From Tricholoma matsutake (lineage: Eukaryota > Basidiomycota > Agaricomycetes > Agaricales > Tricholomataceae), in NCBI GenBank assembly GCA_026075535.2, contig AP026550.1, forward strand, positions 2,914,001-2,978,000: 64,000 bases of DNA. The letters are read 5' to 3'. Below the pieces are notes generated by a model. It searched no databases, was not told the origin of the DNA, and worked only from the letters and a program-made list of their open reading frames with translations. Positions 1-13,792 of this stretch are shown here, piece by piece. The first letter of the stretch is position 1; the number at the start of each line of letters is the position of its first letter. A program made the translations under genes and the position numbers.

Positions 1-700
1 TTGAGGAATATGGGATCACATTTCATTTGTGGGCGTGTTGTGGGCGTGAGGAAACGACACCACAAGTACAATGATGCCCAGCTTTGGAACGTGCGTGAAG
101 CGCGGACTTTGTATTCGCGCCTCTGTCAAATCAAAATTAACTACTATTGAGGCTACAATAGATGGATGATCGCACATACAGTGATCAGCCTATACTTGCC
201 TGCCTTCCGAGGCCCACCTATGAGCACTCAGTGATTATTCCGATGTTGATCGACATACAGAGCCTTAGATAGGTCAAAATATGTCTTGCCACAGCTTACC
301 TTCTGAGATCTGAACCCCGACATGGTGAATAAACCTCTTCTTTCTCTCAACCACAGAAAGAAAGTCTATTGCTCTTGGGCGGATACCCCGCCAGGATCCC
401 CTCCGCCTAGTAAAATCTTTCTCCCTGCCAACAACAACCAGCGGAGTGACATGTAAGTATTCGTTCTGATTTGCTACATACTACGCCACCATGGGACCAC
501 CATTTACGGAAGTCCTAAACCGTGTCAGAGCCCTCAAAGGTTGTCGCTTTGCTCTCTCCGACTCGGATTTCCCTCCTGGAATCATAACTGCCAAGTTTCG
601 TAAAATCCTAAGACGCTGACGCCACGCTATCGTCCCTGCGTACCTTGAATTCCACAGGCCAGTCAAATATACAGAAACATCTCCCCATGCGTATTGTGAT
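1..700. other. no gene assigned
   Basis: I see no gene that I can support here. An open stretch at about 366-453 ends in a good GTAAGT donor and could be an upstream exon of the zinc-finger gene at 701 or the end of another gene, but I found no acceptor that joins it convincingly. The reading frame of the next gene stays open back to 620. Confidence 0.4.
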
Positions 701-2105
701 ATGTCTCTTCATGGGCAGAGTGCTGGGAACAGATACGACAGGAATATCAACCTGCGCCACACTAGCGGACTCATGATGCCGCCCGACCTTTCTAGCACAA
801 CCCTCCACGACCAAACAACTGGAGGGGGCACAGTGACGGATAGGTAAGTTTGGTTTTAGTCGAGAACCTTCACCGAGTTCCTCTACCGTCAGCCTACCTT
901 CCTTCCAAGAAGCATTTCCGCAACAATTATGGTACTTGAACTTCTTTTTTTCATGTATCGTCCCTAATTTGAGCATATAGCGGTCCCTCGCCACTGGGGC
1001 GATATCCTTGTCCGACAGATCGATCTGCATTGCCGCCCATTTTGTCCGTGTTGAATTTACCGACAGCGACTTTTGCATGGCCGCAAATTGAGCCAGCTTC
1101 AAAAATGCACCTAGAACCATGCTTGTACATGGATCTGAGCTCTCGGCGCTCCTTCACGCCCAATTTCATCCTAGATCGCTCGAACTACCCATTTACCGCG
1201 CCTTTAGATAACGAGAGCCGGACCTCCCGTGCGAACAGCGTCGAGTAAGAAACATTTTTTTCACCGTTAATCGTATCCTCTATTTCGATTTCTGTAGCGT
1301 AGTGAGTCGCTCTCTGGAAAGCAGCAGGTAAGTTGATCTGAAACCGAGGGGGATCATGATTATTGATGCCATCCAAGTGTCGGCTCCGATTCTCGTCCTA
1401 GCACAGACTCTACTCCTCAGCATCAAGACACCCTTTCTTCAACTCATCCTGCACTTGAAAGGACGTCAGGAATACTGCGAACACCAAGGTCGAAGAGATC
1501 CCAAACCTCCAAGAATAGAGATATCCATGATAAACAATTTCAAGTGTCTCCGTCTAAAGACGCTTGGCAGGAGCTGGCCAAAGAAGTCGAAGACCCTGGT
1601 GGGCCATATTACGTATGCTTGGGAGTAAAAGATAAAGGCACCTGCTGCACTTACCGGTCTGGAAAACAAGCCATGAAACGACACATAGAAGCAACTCACC
1701 TCGATATCAAGTCAGTATCATGCGTTTGCACGGCACGTCTCTTGACCACTGAGTCTTCATCTAGGCGCCATTTTTGCAGTTATTGTCCAAAAGCATTTTC
1801 ACAGGTAAAAATTGCGATGGCTTTCTTCGTGTTTTTACTCATGCTGTCAAACTTAGAAAACTGCGCTGCAGGTCCATGAAACAACACAGTAAGTTCAATT
1901 TGCTGTACCATTCGTTCCCTTTATTTTGATTGCGTTCAGCACGGGTGCTACACCGCTTCAGTGCCGCTACTTATGTGGCAAGATGTTCAGCGACCCAGGA
2001 AGGAGACATAAGCACCAGGTCAAGGCACACGGATATCTTCCCAGACAGTCAGAGAAGTCACGGGTGGTAGGCGTCCCACATGAGATTCGTGGCGTGAAAC
2101 TTTGA
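701..2105 (+). CDS. C2H2 zinc-finger protein, probable transcription factor
   Basis: Eight exons keep one frame: 701-843, 893-954, 1019-1244, 1298-1327, 1402-1710, 1765-1804, 1857-1888 and 1940-2105 (335 residues). All introns are GT-AG, 50-74 bp. The C-terminal third has an atypical finger (C-x7-C or C-x8-C, then H-x4-H), then a classical finger CSYCPKAF...L-x2-H-x3-H, a TGEKP-like linker (HTGATP) and a last finger CRYLC...H with H-x5-H spacing. The N-terminal half is Ser/Pro-rich with an LPSFQEAFP motif like those seen in fungal regulators. The family binds DNA in the nucleus; the target genes are unknown. The start is the first ATG of the frame after the last upstream stop, so an additional 5' exon is possible. 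The classical finger appears only after splicing, which supports the gene model. Confidence 0.75.
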
Positions 2106-2781
2106 TCAACCGTGGCTACAAGTTCCCTCATACCTGGCCCAAATTGCAAAGAAGGATGGCGTAGCCTCACCAGATAAGAGCTGTGGTCCAGAATCCCTAG
2201 TGCTTCAATCGTGTTTTTTGCCAACCACAGGTGGATCTTTAGCCGGTTTTCCAATGCGAATGACTCGGTTGATCATGTAGAGTTCGATACTAGTCCGAGT
2301 CGCTCCGCCCCTAAGAACTGTAAGGAGCTTTAAACGGCTGCAGCAGGTCGATTAGATAGGATGCACTACTCGCGCGCAGAAGAATCACAGTACAAGTGTC
2401 CAGGAAGCAAGATTAAAGCCATCGAGCTACTAGTACTAGGTCTTCTATCCGATTCCGACTAATCACTCGCTCGAGAAAGTAGAAGGCCTCAGTGAGAAGT
2501 AGCTGAATTCAAGCCGAAGATGGGTCCTGAAATCAGTGACGCTCCCACGATCATGATTAATTGCGCGCGTAAGAGCAATGGGCCACAGAGGCTAGGGCAG
2601 CTCGAAGAGCTGCAGAGTCAAGAGGAGATCTAGAGTAGGCTGCAGAAGGTCCCTCAACAAAAATTCGTGTCCTCACGTGGCCTTTATGACATCATCGACA
2701 GAATTGGACAGGGTACCTTGAAATTCTTTGCTACAGACCGTCATCTTCCGAATCCGAGTCTTCAAGCAAATCTTACAATCG
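2106..2781. other. intergenic, probable promoter of phosphoglucomutase
   Basis: This gap separates the zinc-finger gene from phosphoglucomutase, both on the + strand. I found no supported ORF or RNA gene. It must hold the phosphoglucomutase promoter, but I could not pick out a convincing TATA box. Confidence 0.4.
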
Positions 2782-4791
<2,010 letters not shown>

Positions 4792-5311
4792 CACACCCAT
4801 CCCGGCTAGCCCAAGGAACACAAATGGAAACAATAACAGAGGAATGTAGAATGCTTAGCAAGGGTTGCTGAATTAGCGCAATGTAGACGTATGCCGATTA
4901 TTACTTTTCCGAACTCGTTCTTTATCTTGGCAAGGGTTACAGACAGGTTTCAGCAGGCACTGGCATGTCAGGCCCAACACACGATTGTAACTCATCTCCA
5001 CAGAGGTTCTCCAAATAGAGGTTGAAAAACAAATGAAAGAGTGGAACACGTACGGCGAATTGCCGCCAGGTACCAGAACGCGAGTCCCCAAGTCTGTGGC
5101 CTAAGGACAAGTAGGCAGGCGGAAAATGACGACAAAACTACAGACACTCTATCACCAGTGATGAGGCGACGGCATGCGATAGACACACAGCGCGCGGTCT
5201 GCAACTTGCCAAATGTTTCGCTCGTTGAGATATTTTGCAAAGTTATCCTCCATGCACTGTGCGAGGCACTTCTTTGAAGTTGTAGGTGAGAATGTTACGT
5301 ACCTAGCTTTT
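4792..5311. other. intergenic between convergent genes
   Basis: Phosphoglucomutase (+) and the NAD(P)HX dehydratase gene (-) converge here. The short ORFs are not conserved in appearance and have no splice logic. The stretch must hold both 3' UTRs; I see no other feature. Confidence 0.5.
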
Positions 5312-6718
5312 TTACAATTTAACCTTATCCTTCCCTTGCACATCTTCTCCGAAAACCTCAGCAAACGCTCGTCCAATTTCTGGGATCATATCCTCCGTTA
5401 CAACACCTCGACCCTCCTTGGAAAATGCGCGCTTGCTAGTGGTTCGTGTCACTATACTTCCAGCGACGGCAGCCAACAGTGGCATTCGTGAAACGGTGAT
5501 ATCTGGGTTCTTGGATATATTGCTGCATTCCATGACGTCAATATAGACCGGTGTAGTAATAGAGCACACTCGCCCAAATGCTCCATCTTCGTAACATTTA
5601 CCCCATGCAAGGAATGTCCCCACACAGCCACTGAGAACATCGCCTTGCCCTCCACACCTTTTAAGGCCGCCTTCAACATCAATCTCAATGGTCTCCTCTG
5701 CCTTCTCCTTCTGCTCGTTGACATTTTCCAATCTACTTTCTTTGAGGTTTGCTGTAATACCCATGGAATCGACCGAAATAATGTCCTTTGCTCCTTTCTG
5801 TAATACCGTAACTCCGCCGAGCTCTTTTGAAACCAACCCTGCCCTTCTCGCTGCAGGCGTACGGGGATCAACCCCAACTTGTTCGCTCAAACGCTTGAAC
5901 TCCACGACATTGGGAGTGACTACCGCACGCCGATATCCCTTGATCAGAGATAAGTCTTTACCGATCATCCAAAGAGCATCGGCATCCAGGACAATAAACA
6001 TCCCTTGTGAGCGGGCAAGAGAGAGTGCCATGCTGGCAAATGATTCCATGTATGGCTCGCGTCCCAGTCCAGGTCCTATGATGAGAACATGGAGGCGGGA
6101 AAGCAAGGACTCCAGTGCGGGCTTCACTTGTTCATGGGTCCTACAGAAGTGGAGGAATCAGTACTGAGGCTGCGACAATTGATGCGTCTGTTTACGATTC
6201 TTCGCGGAGGATTGGGTGGACGATCAGATCAGGAGAGTAGGACTTGATAGCGCTAGCGGCAGTCGGAGAGCAGATTACATGTGAGAGATCTGCACCCTAG
6301 ACAGTGTATGTCGGTAGCAAGTTGAAGTAGTGCGAGGAGAACTTACAAATCTCAATGCTGCTATGGCTGCGAAATACGGCGCGCCAGTGTAACTGATAGG
6401 CAATCGACCCATCCTCATTCATATTTCCCCTAGCAATGACTGCTGGGCACTTACTCAAGCGCACCACCAAGGACGCCTACACGGCCTGAGCGAGGTATAC
6501 GTATCCTATTCTGGGTCAATAGATTCAAAAGGCTCACCAGATTGACCCTTATGTAGAGAGCCATTCAAAGGAGGAATGAGTTGCTTCAGTTGTTCGAAGA
6601 CTTTATGAGGTAGAGGCATTTTGGTGTTGACATGTCTGACACCCAAATTAGGGCTAAGTAAAGTTGTACATACTAAACAAGCACAAGCATTCAACGAAGA
6701 TGCTCTACCACTGACCAT
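5312..6718 (-). CDS. NNR2: ATP-dependent (S)-NAD(P)H-hydrate dehydratase
   Basis: This is a metabolite-repair enzyme of the ribokinase-like YjeF C-terminal family; it uses ATP to turn damaged NADHX/NADPHX back into NAD(P)H. Exons: 6718-6538, 6485-6455, 6392-6347, 6296-6196 and 6140-5312, all GT-AG, in one frame (395 residues). Motifs: [47 protein letters not shown]-x3-F, VLQKGAKD and the [15 protein letters not shown] nucleotide/catalytic loop. The ATG at 6718 gives about 33 N-terminal residues with Arg, Lys and His but no acidic residue, as in a mitochondrial presequence; the ATG at 6619 gives a plain cytosolic form of 362 residues. About 22 residues around 5515-5580 look like an insertion and may be an unrecognised intron. 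The partner epimerase gene is not in this window. Confidence 0.9.
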
Positions 6719-6771
6719 CGTATAATAGGTCGAAAAGAAGGGGGTAATTAAATTAGACCAAAAAACAACTC

Positions 6772-8741
6772 TTATATATCATGAAGACTCTCCCGGAATC
6801 CTTGCAAGAACGCTTTGAACGGGAGCAAGAACCAGCCCATGGGACCAGGCGCTTCTTTCTCCGGTGGCACATACGTTTCGGACCGCGGACGATTGGACGG
6901 CCTCACATCTGGGTCACCGGCTGGTAAATCAGGCTCATCTCGTATACGTTTAGTACCTAGAACCGGAGATGGTTGGGTTGGATCAGAGGCTACGAGTGTA
7001 GTCTCCGTGGAGGCAGACGAACGGGGAGGGCGGTCAGACGACAGCACAGGTTCGGTATTGGAAGCACCTGATTTCAAATCGGGAGAAGTGTCAGTCATGT
7101 TTGTCATGGGCTTCATACTGCATCAGGAAAAGTCAGAGTGGTGACCAGACAGCAATATAAGAACTTACGCGTGGCATTGGGACTTGTGCTCCTCCCATTT
7201 TGACAGGTCGTAATCAATTTCTTGACCTAAATCGACATTGGAGTCGCAGGAGCCGCACTGTACATTATGAACACCGAATGACTTGGCCTGGGAATCGTTG
7301 ACAAGGTGCAATTTTCTTGTCGCAGTGGCAACACGACTGCTCGGCCTGGTTTTAAAAAAGATCTTCAAAAGAGGTTCTACAGTGTCAGGATGTCAAAAAA
7401 CATACACTGCATCACAACAACTCAACGCGTGCTTGTTCCAATTTCCAAGCGCATACTCAATTGTGCTTGAGAGACGGATCCATTTCTCGCATTTTCGGCA
7501 CTTGACTTCATCTGACTTTACGACTGTCACCCGAGAATCAGCATCCAGGATGGCTTTTCTTTCCGCCAGTGTTTTGCGTAGAGCACGACAGGACGCTGAG
7601 GGATCGACCGTAGATGCGTCATCGCCTTCCTCGTCACCTAGTTCACTCTGTAAACGGATATCTGATCCTTTGCTATTAGACACGGAGGAAAATGAGATTG
7701 GAGCACAGTTTTTAATCACAGACGCGCACGTGTTGGAGCTCGGAATTTGTTGATCACATTTAGTCCTATGGGTTTCCCAAGGGCGGACGGCATACGTCTG
7801 GTTGCGGCCCAGATTGACAAACTTGTTACATCTGGTGCAAAGAGCCCGATGAGGCTCCAGCGTGCTACATTCCGACTGATTTCGAAAATATTCAATGCGC
7901 TCTGTTTCAGTGCGCCTAATTTTGCCGACGCTAATGGTCACAACAGAATCTGCGATGGATACATTGTCGTCCATCTCAGTCTCAGGCGTCGCAGTACGTC
8001 TTTAGAACGAGAATGTGATTCAGGTCAATGCACCAGAATTGAGGACTCACCTGGACGATGATGGTTTGGCAACTTTGACCGATGAAGGCTTTGTGGGCGC
8101 AGACGAGGATGTAACTACTTTCTGAACAACACGAGCAAGGGAGCTGATGGAGGAAGTAGAGCGGTTGTGGGAAGGTTTCTTGGGTTGTTCGGAGAGTGAA
8201 GCCTTGGTCGCATCCGTGTCTTCATTATCGGGTTGAATAGGTTTCGGGGCTGGTCCTGGTAGGCTATGAGAACATGATGGGTAAATGTCGCGCAATTCCA
8301 CATGTATAGGAGACAAACTCACTGAAAGTCGATCTTTTTTGGCCCTTTACTAACTGACCCCTATTGAAGCAATGAGACTGACACCAAAAGCGGATGATAT
8401 CTAACCAGCACCTTTGATGGCGGCTTCATTGAGCCTTCAGTGATTCCAGTCGACGTGGAGTTGGTCTGTGTTGTAGGTGTATAATCAGAATTCGGGGAAT
8501 CGCTTGTTCGGAGTCAACATATAACAGCTGAAGTGATCACCAAATTCACGTACTCGACCACATGCACCATCTTTCGCTTCTTCTGAAGACCGACACTGCC
8601 AGAACAATGCAAGCCGTTTACCTTTTGTCTTTCCATATAAGTAATTTTGACCGCCGGTCTTTTAAAATAGAATCAGTTGACGGAGATGTCGAGCCAAAGT
8701 TTGGACAAGTACCGTCCTGGAGATGATAGAGGATCACTCAT
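6772..8741 (-). CDS. protein with three C-C-Y-W-H-C zinc-finger-like modules
   Basis: Eight exons in one frame (8741-8713, 8658-8554, 8502-8406, 8360-8323, 8263-8051, 7999-7408, 7362-7169, 7117-6772) give 537 residues; all introns are GT-AG, 45-59 bp. The first 180 residues are Ser/Pro/Lys-rich and look disordered. Then come three 28-residue modules with identical spacing C-x2-C-x11-Y-x4-W-x2-H-x3-[11 protein letters not shown]..., [10 protein letters not shown]... and [10 protein letters not shown].... Cys-Cys-His-Cys is a plausible zinc site; Tyr and Trp would form the core. An acidic linker separates the first two modules and a 110-residue Ser/Pro-rich tail ends with a hydrophobic stretch (about [17 protein letters not shown]). 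I do not recognise a named domain. DNA, RNA or protein binding is possible. It lies head-to-tail with the multi-cluster gene at 8946. Confidence 0.75.
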
Positions 8742-8945
8742 GTTACAATGAAAAGTAGAAGGAATGTTGAGTCAATATCGTCAGTTACAGTAAAAAATTC
8801 ATGTTGAACAAAGTAAATCAATAAACGCGCTCACACCTTCGTTGAATGTCCGACAGGACAATGGCTTCATGTACAAACAAACTATTTTATTACATGATCC
8901 CACAACGGAATACAAGTGAAACAGGCTTAATGGAACCCAAAAAAA

Positions 8946-10468
8946 TTATGGCATCGAACTATTGGAAGGGCTCGTGTCGTCAATATTGGGATCGATAATG
9001 GGAAAATAGGTGGTTTGTTGGTCGGGGATATAGGGTTGCATCATAGGTGGTGGTTGTCCGGGGCCCATCATGTGCTGTTGATGAGTGTAATAATACTGAG
9101 AAACAGGTCCAGAACCGGCGTGGCTCGGGTCGTACATTGCATAAGGATGGGCATTAGGAAGTGAATGCAAATGATGTTGCGTCATTTGTAGAGGTGGGGG
9201 TTGCGCTGGTGGTGGTTGGTAATCATCAGTAGGCGGAAGTGCTTGAGGCTTGCTATGGCCAGGGTCCAGCTCTTCTGAAAAGAGATAAGGGAAAGGTCGA
9301 AACAGTATTTGGACACCATCTACCTGGGTTTTCAGACGTTCCTTCGTTAATCATTTTCCTGTGTGTGCATTCTGCTGCCAAGCCTTCCCTTGCACATGCT
9401 TTGCAGGCACGCTCGATGCACTCATAACCTTTCCGTACACATGACGCGCATGGCCTGAGGGAGCTTCAACCTGGTAGGCTGAGTGAAATCGTGAGATGCA
9501 ATTACCTTACTCCGTCGCATCGTATTTTATCACGTCTGTCAGAAAGGAAATATAATAGATTCAGCAGATAAAGTTGATAGAAGGGTAAAAATTACTTTCC
9601 TGCAACTTACACATGCCTAACAAGACGCACGAGTTATCGGTCAGTATCCACGAGAAGAATAATGAGCGTACTCACCGCTTTGACACGCGTCCCATGCCCC
9701 CTACCTCTCCTCGGTTGAGTAATGCACTGCTTTTGGCCATCGACACAAAATTTACACGGTCTCGCATCCTCACATCGCTTATTATCCTGCCTACAATTTT
9801 CGCATCTCAGCTTCACAAGCTTCGGACCTCGTCCTACGTGAATGCATTCCTCGGAACGGGCCACACAACGCGCACAGGGACGCTGATCGTCACACTGCGA
9901 TATGAAGGGCTCAGATCAGACGTAGATGAAATATATGGAGTGCAATCCTCACTTTTTTGTTGTCTCTCCGGCAATTCGTACATGCAAGTTTAGCTCGATC
10001 AGTCCCATTGGCTCGGGGTGGCTTTACGGATGCGACGGGAAACTCCTGTCGTGTAGTAGGCATAACCGTTACTATCTCCTCCGAACACTCCACCTGCATA
10101 TCTCTACATCTTTGACACGGTTTCCCACCTTCACAGCGAACACGAGCGCGTCGGCAAGGATCACAACCATCAATGCATTGATCGGCTGCGTAACCTTTCT
10201 TAGTACATCCGGTACACGGCCTGGATAAGAAAGCTCGATATAAATACAAATCATTCTCGTCGACACGAAAAGTCACGTACCTTGACCCATCGCATCGGAT
10301 TTTATCCCGTCTTTGCTGACATTCAGAGTATTTCTCACTTTCGCGATGGAAGTCTCACCTGCAGTTGGCACAAGCCTGTGTCAATCCAGATTAGATGAAG
10401 AGTCTTAAGAACTTATAGACACATAGAGCGTACTCTGGAGGTTCTTCTGGGCCATACTGGTGAAGCAT
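8946..10468 (-). CDS. protein with five serial Zn2Cys6-type clusters
   Basis: Nine exons in one frame (10468-10421, 10375-10359, 10310-10281, 10220-9953, 9894-9676, 9616-9600, 9535-9506, 9454-9324, 9274-8946) give 362 residues. Fungal GAL4-type regulators carry one Zn2Cys6 cluster; this protein carries five in a row (CANCRRDKIRCDGSRPC, CDPCRRARVRCEGGKPC, CTNCRRDNKKCDDQRPC, CENCRQDNKRCEDARPC, CVSCRRDKIRCDGVRPC, each followed by C-x2-C and a final Cys), then a half-cluster CKACAREGLAAEC. The tail is Pro/Gln/His/Tyr-rich like an activation or prion-like segment. Clusters 1 and 5 have introns at the same codons, a sign of internal duplication. The intron 9536-9599 begins GA instead of GT: either a damaged or a non-canonical splice site. 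A nuclear DNA-binding role is likely by family; targets unknown. Confidence 0.8.
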
Positions 10469-10624
10469 TGTCGGATACCGGGAGTTGTGGCTCGGAATTC
10501 ATGAAAACGGGAAGAGGATCAATCAAATGAACACTCGGCTAAACCCGAAGAAATTTCAAACCAGACTGTCATTCAACAGTTGTCCTAATTTCAAAACTAT
10601 GTACGATCCCTACACTGAGTATAG

Positions 10625-11860
10625 CTAATTGTACACTTTGATTGACTTAACACCCCACTTCGCAGCTACAGATTCCAGTAAGTCAATCCAGCTTCCAGCT
10701 CAATAAATGACTGACTTACTTTGAAAATTAGTAGGATCCATAACCGCAGATGCACATGTTCCAGGACATCCATTGCCATAAGCAGCTTCAGCCCAGTCAC
10801 CGCACAAAGTGATGTCGAAAGTCAGCACATGATCATGGAAGTGACTCATATCGCAACTCCCACTCCCAAACGATGCTATCGGCGGTCCCCAGGTGGACGA
10901 GTCAGGAGTTCCAGCGGTTATATCCTGGGGGATTTGCCCCCGAGGAAAAAACCACATTCGGATCCCGGTGCTGTCCCATAAGTGAATGAACACGCCGCCA
11001 CCGGCCTCGTTGAATCCTTTCCCGTAACTCTGGGTGTTTCCGTCTGAGTACGCACAACCGGCGTTGTTACTGCCACTGCTGGCGCATTCGGTTCCCAATG
11101 GAGTCCCTTGGGGTTTTACTGACATCGGGGTCATTGTACAACCTTGACTTGTGTGGACCGTTATCTGGTTTGTGGCTGCCTCATTCACACCTTCTATGAG
11201 GTCGATTTCACCTGGCCCGCAGTAATATGAGGAGCATGCTTTATAAGAAGCATTCAGACCTACCGCCATTTGGCCATTTGGGACCGACAGACCTTCAGAC
11301 ATCATTTACTGTCAAAACCATTGTCACAATGCTATCACCTACCAGTAAGCGGGCCAAACACTGCAACCGTAAGGCATGAATAAGATATCGGCAACAAACA
11401 GTCCACCGTTAAAGTTGTCTGGGCTGCTAATTCGGACGCTGCAGATGTTGTGCTGTGAGTCTTACTTCTTGATATAACGCGTATTACTTACGAATTACGA
11501 GGTGCGTCTAGGGGCAGAGACGTAGTATCGTCTACCCCCATCTCAAAAGTCCCATTGACGACTTGGGTCAGACCCGCCAGCTCAGCTTGCTTCTGATCGA
11601 GGTATTTGACACGGCCGTGGGTTGGATCAGCTGCACTATAGTAATTCCACCTTTCGCAAATGTTAGAAAATCTCCGACGGCTTACACTTGGGCGATACGC
11701 ACATCTTGAGATCTTGGGGGGTATATGCCACTGTCAAATTCCATGCTGCGTTACGGGGCTGTGCATGTCGTGATCCGATCCTGGAGGGCCTTCCTGCGGT
11801 TCCCTTAGCGAAGACAATGAGAGTTAATGCGTACATGGCCAGCGCAAAGAGGTAAGACAT
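10625..11860 (-). CDS. secreted GH16 family glucanase-like enzyme
   Basis: The ATG at 11860 opens a signal peptide (MSYLFALAMYALTLIVFAKG, then TAG as a likely cleavage site). Later exons carry ADPTHGRVKYLDQ, DNFNGGLFVADILFMPYGC and, across intron 11212-11263, the GH16 catalytic motif GEIDLIEGVN with the E-x-D-x2-E pattern (nucleophile, Asp, acid/base). The 3' half (11211-10720) is Cys-rich with GCTMTP, WGPPIASFGSG and CPGTCASAVMDPTNF, and the last exon (10665-10625) ends in SIKVYN. GH16 enzymes cleave or transfer beta-1,3(4)-glucans; in mushrooms this subgroup is extracellular and acts on wall or plant glucan. Exact limits of the first two exons (around 11650-11720) are uncertain. Total is about 340 residues, normal for the family. 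Confidence 0.85.
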
Positions 11861-13566
11861 CCTGTGTCAACGGAGAGGAGCAAACTTGGCAAGAATCCAG
11901 TTCTTGGTGACGCGGAGATAAGACCAGCTTGCTGCAGTGGCCTAGCACGCAGAGGAAGGGGCGGGGAGGAGTGGGAAGGATGCACCCCTTGCTAGAGGAG
12001 CAGCCTTTCTTATACTCTGAATAATATCCGTTTACCCATTTCGACCTGCAGCTCCCGTTTCATCCTCAATTTGATCTGATACTTGTTGCAGTTGTGAACC
12101 TGCCCTTGATGCGGTTGAACGTATGTACATAAATGCCGGCGTCCAAGTGTTTCTCTTGCACAGCAAACAAGTTTCATTACGCTGATCATTGATCTAATTG
12201 GGAAGGCTGAATAACCAGATATTCACCGCATTTTCATTTCTGTCCTTATTTTTCAACTTGCTCGTCACAAATTACATGGTTCATATGATCATCGGCCTAC
12301 TTTCGATCCACCTTCTCGCACACTGTCGCTCAGTCAGCTAACGTCCAGTCCCGCCGGTCAGTTCTTTAATAAGTTTCTTTGCTTCTCCTCTGCCTCACCT
12401 TCCCCTCTCTCGTAGCTTGCTTAACCCTGTCCAAGCAGGTTAATCTGTTTTAAGGAATGATAAGAGATCCATTTTGTTGATGACAACTTGACCTGATTCC
12501 TACATCGTAACATAGCTTTCGCGTAGATCTTTAATGAGCAGTTATCCCGGGCAGCGTGTAGCATTGAGTCGACTTTTTCTATTGGATGTTGTGTACGGTC
12601 ATCCCGGTGAACCGCTACATAGTGAAAACATGACACATACATGATTTCGGTAGATCTCAAGTTGCCACAAGGACATTCATCAGGTGTCTATAGACTTACC
12701 GCAGTGACTGAGTACTTATGCCTGAGGTTTGGTGGTAGGTGATTGGCATCATTGGATGACTTCCCGTCTCTTCCCGTCTGGAAACATAGTTCTAAACATT
12801 GGAGACCCCGGAAAGATGTTCGTGCTCCGAGGGATCGACCCTGTTTCAGTGTTACGTAACTAAGGATCACCTGAATATTACAAGTCCATGCCCAAAATGT
12901 TTCAGACAATAGGAGTCCCATAGATAGGATAGTTTGCCATCGCGGTCCCGCTCAGCTCCGGTACTACGCACATGAGCACGTATACGTAGGTAAAAACAAG
13001 TGTGCTACGGCTACCCCGCTCTCGCTTGCTGTGAAAACCGGCCAGCAGTGTTATCCCCTTAAGAATCTCCCTTGCTAAGAAGCTATCTTTGATACATTCA
13101 CTGCACAACCAATAAGCCATCTCACAAGGCCCAGCTGGAGATATAATGGATTTCCTAAGTTCGGCGTATACCCCGATACGAAATCGTGGAATTTTAGCTG
13201 TTTTCGTTGGTCTGAAACAGCCTTCCTTACAGTAATCCGTCAGCAATATGTCTCGGATTTGAAGGCCTTTTCCCTCCTGATCCGTACGCATGGCTGCCAT
13301 GGCATACCAATGTCGGACATACAGACCGCGTTCGTACGTTGGTGCTGGTGTGTCCATGTTCTGCAACCATAGTAACTCGCTTTCGCAGTCAGTGCTCGAC
13401 GACGAGGGAGAGCGTGGATAGCGACACTTCAGTTTCAGGATGGGTACTGGTGGATAGCTCGCTGAACATGAGACTCTCTTGTGACGGTGACTTTGAAGAA
13501 GATGAGGTTGAAAATCCTGTGTTTAGCACTGCGGATACAGTTGATATGGAGGCTAAGCTATGTAAT
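11861..13566. other. upstream of GH16 and degenerate gene space
   Basis: The GH16 promoter lies at the left end. A 154-codon open stretch on the minus strand (12902-13366) and an acidic open stretch on the plus strand (about 13440-13560, ending where a transposon begins) could be pieces of a disrupted host gene, but neither has a recognisable domain or clear splice sites. I make no gene call. Confidence 0.35.
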
Positions 13567-13790
13567 AGTGGAGTTCACAGTACGGGAAATCGGTTTCGAG
13601 GGCCAGTTTCGAATCCGGTTTTGAATTTTTTACTGTAATGCTTTTTGTCCCGAAAACCTCCAAACCTGGTTTCAACTTTGAATGCCCCCAATTTCATCGG
13701 TTTCAGCCAGTTCGAAAACGTCGGAACTTGAAATAATTGTTGCCAGATATGGATGGCGATAAGATAACAACGTACAAGCGCAACTTGAAG
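13567..13790 (+). repeat. left terminal inverted repeat of the Harbinger element
   Basis: The sequence is rich in GGTTTT/TCGAAT motifs and aligns with the reverse complement of 48430-48516 over its first 85 bp with scattered substitutions. The remainder up to 13790 has no match I can see. Confidence 0.6.
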
Positions 13791-13792
13791 TG

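Noticed and set aside
608..1120. 170-codon open frame on the minus strand
   Set aside because: It overlaps spliced exons of the zinc-finger gene on the plus strand, has no domain and no splice logic.
5515..5580. An extra intron in the NAD(P)HX dehydratase
   Set aside because: The segment looks like an insertion in the family, but the best GT...AG pair does not keep the frame cleanly, so I left it as coding with a note.
9181..9240. Frameshift in the C-terminal tail of the multi-cluster gene
   Set aside because: On recounting the G-run (five G at 9196-9200) the frame is continuous.
12902..13366. 154-codon open frame on the minus strand
   Set aside because: No recognisable domain, no clear introns or partner exons; could be chance or a relic of a disrupted gene.
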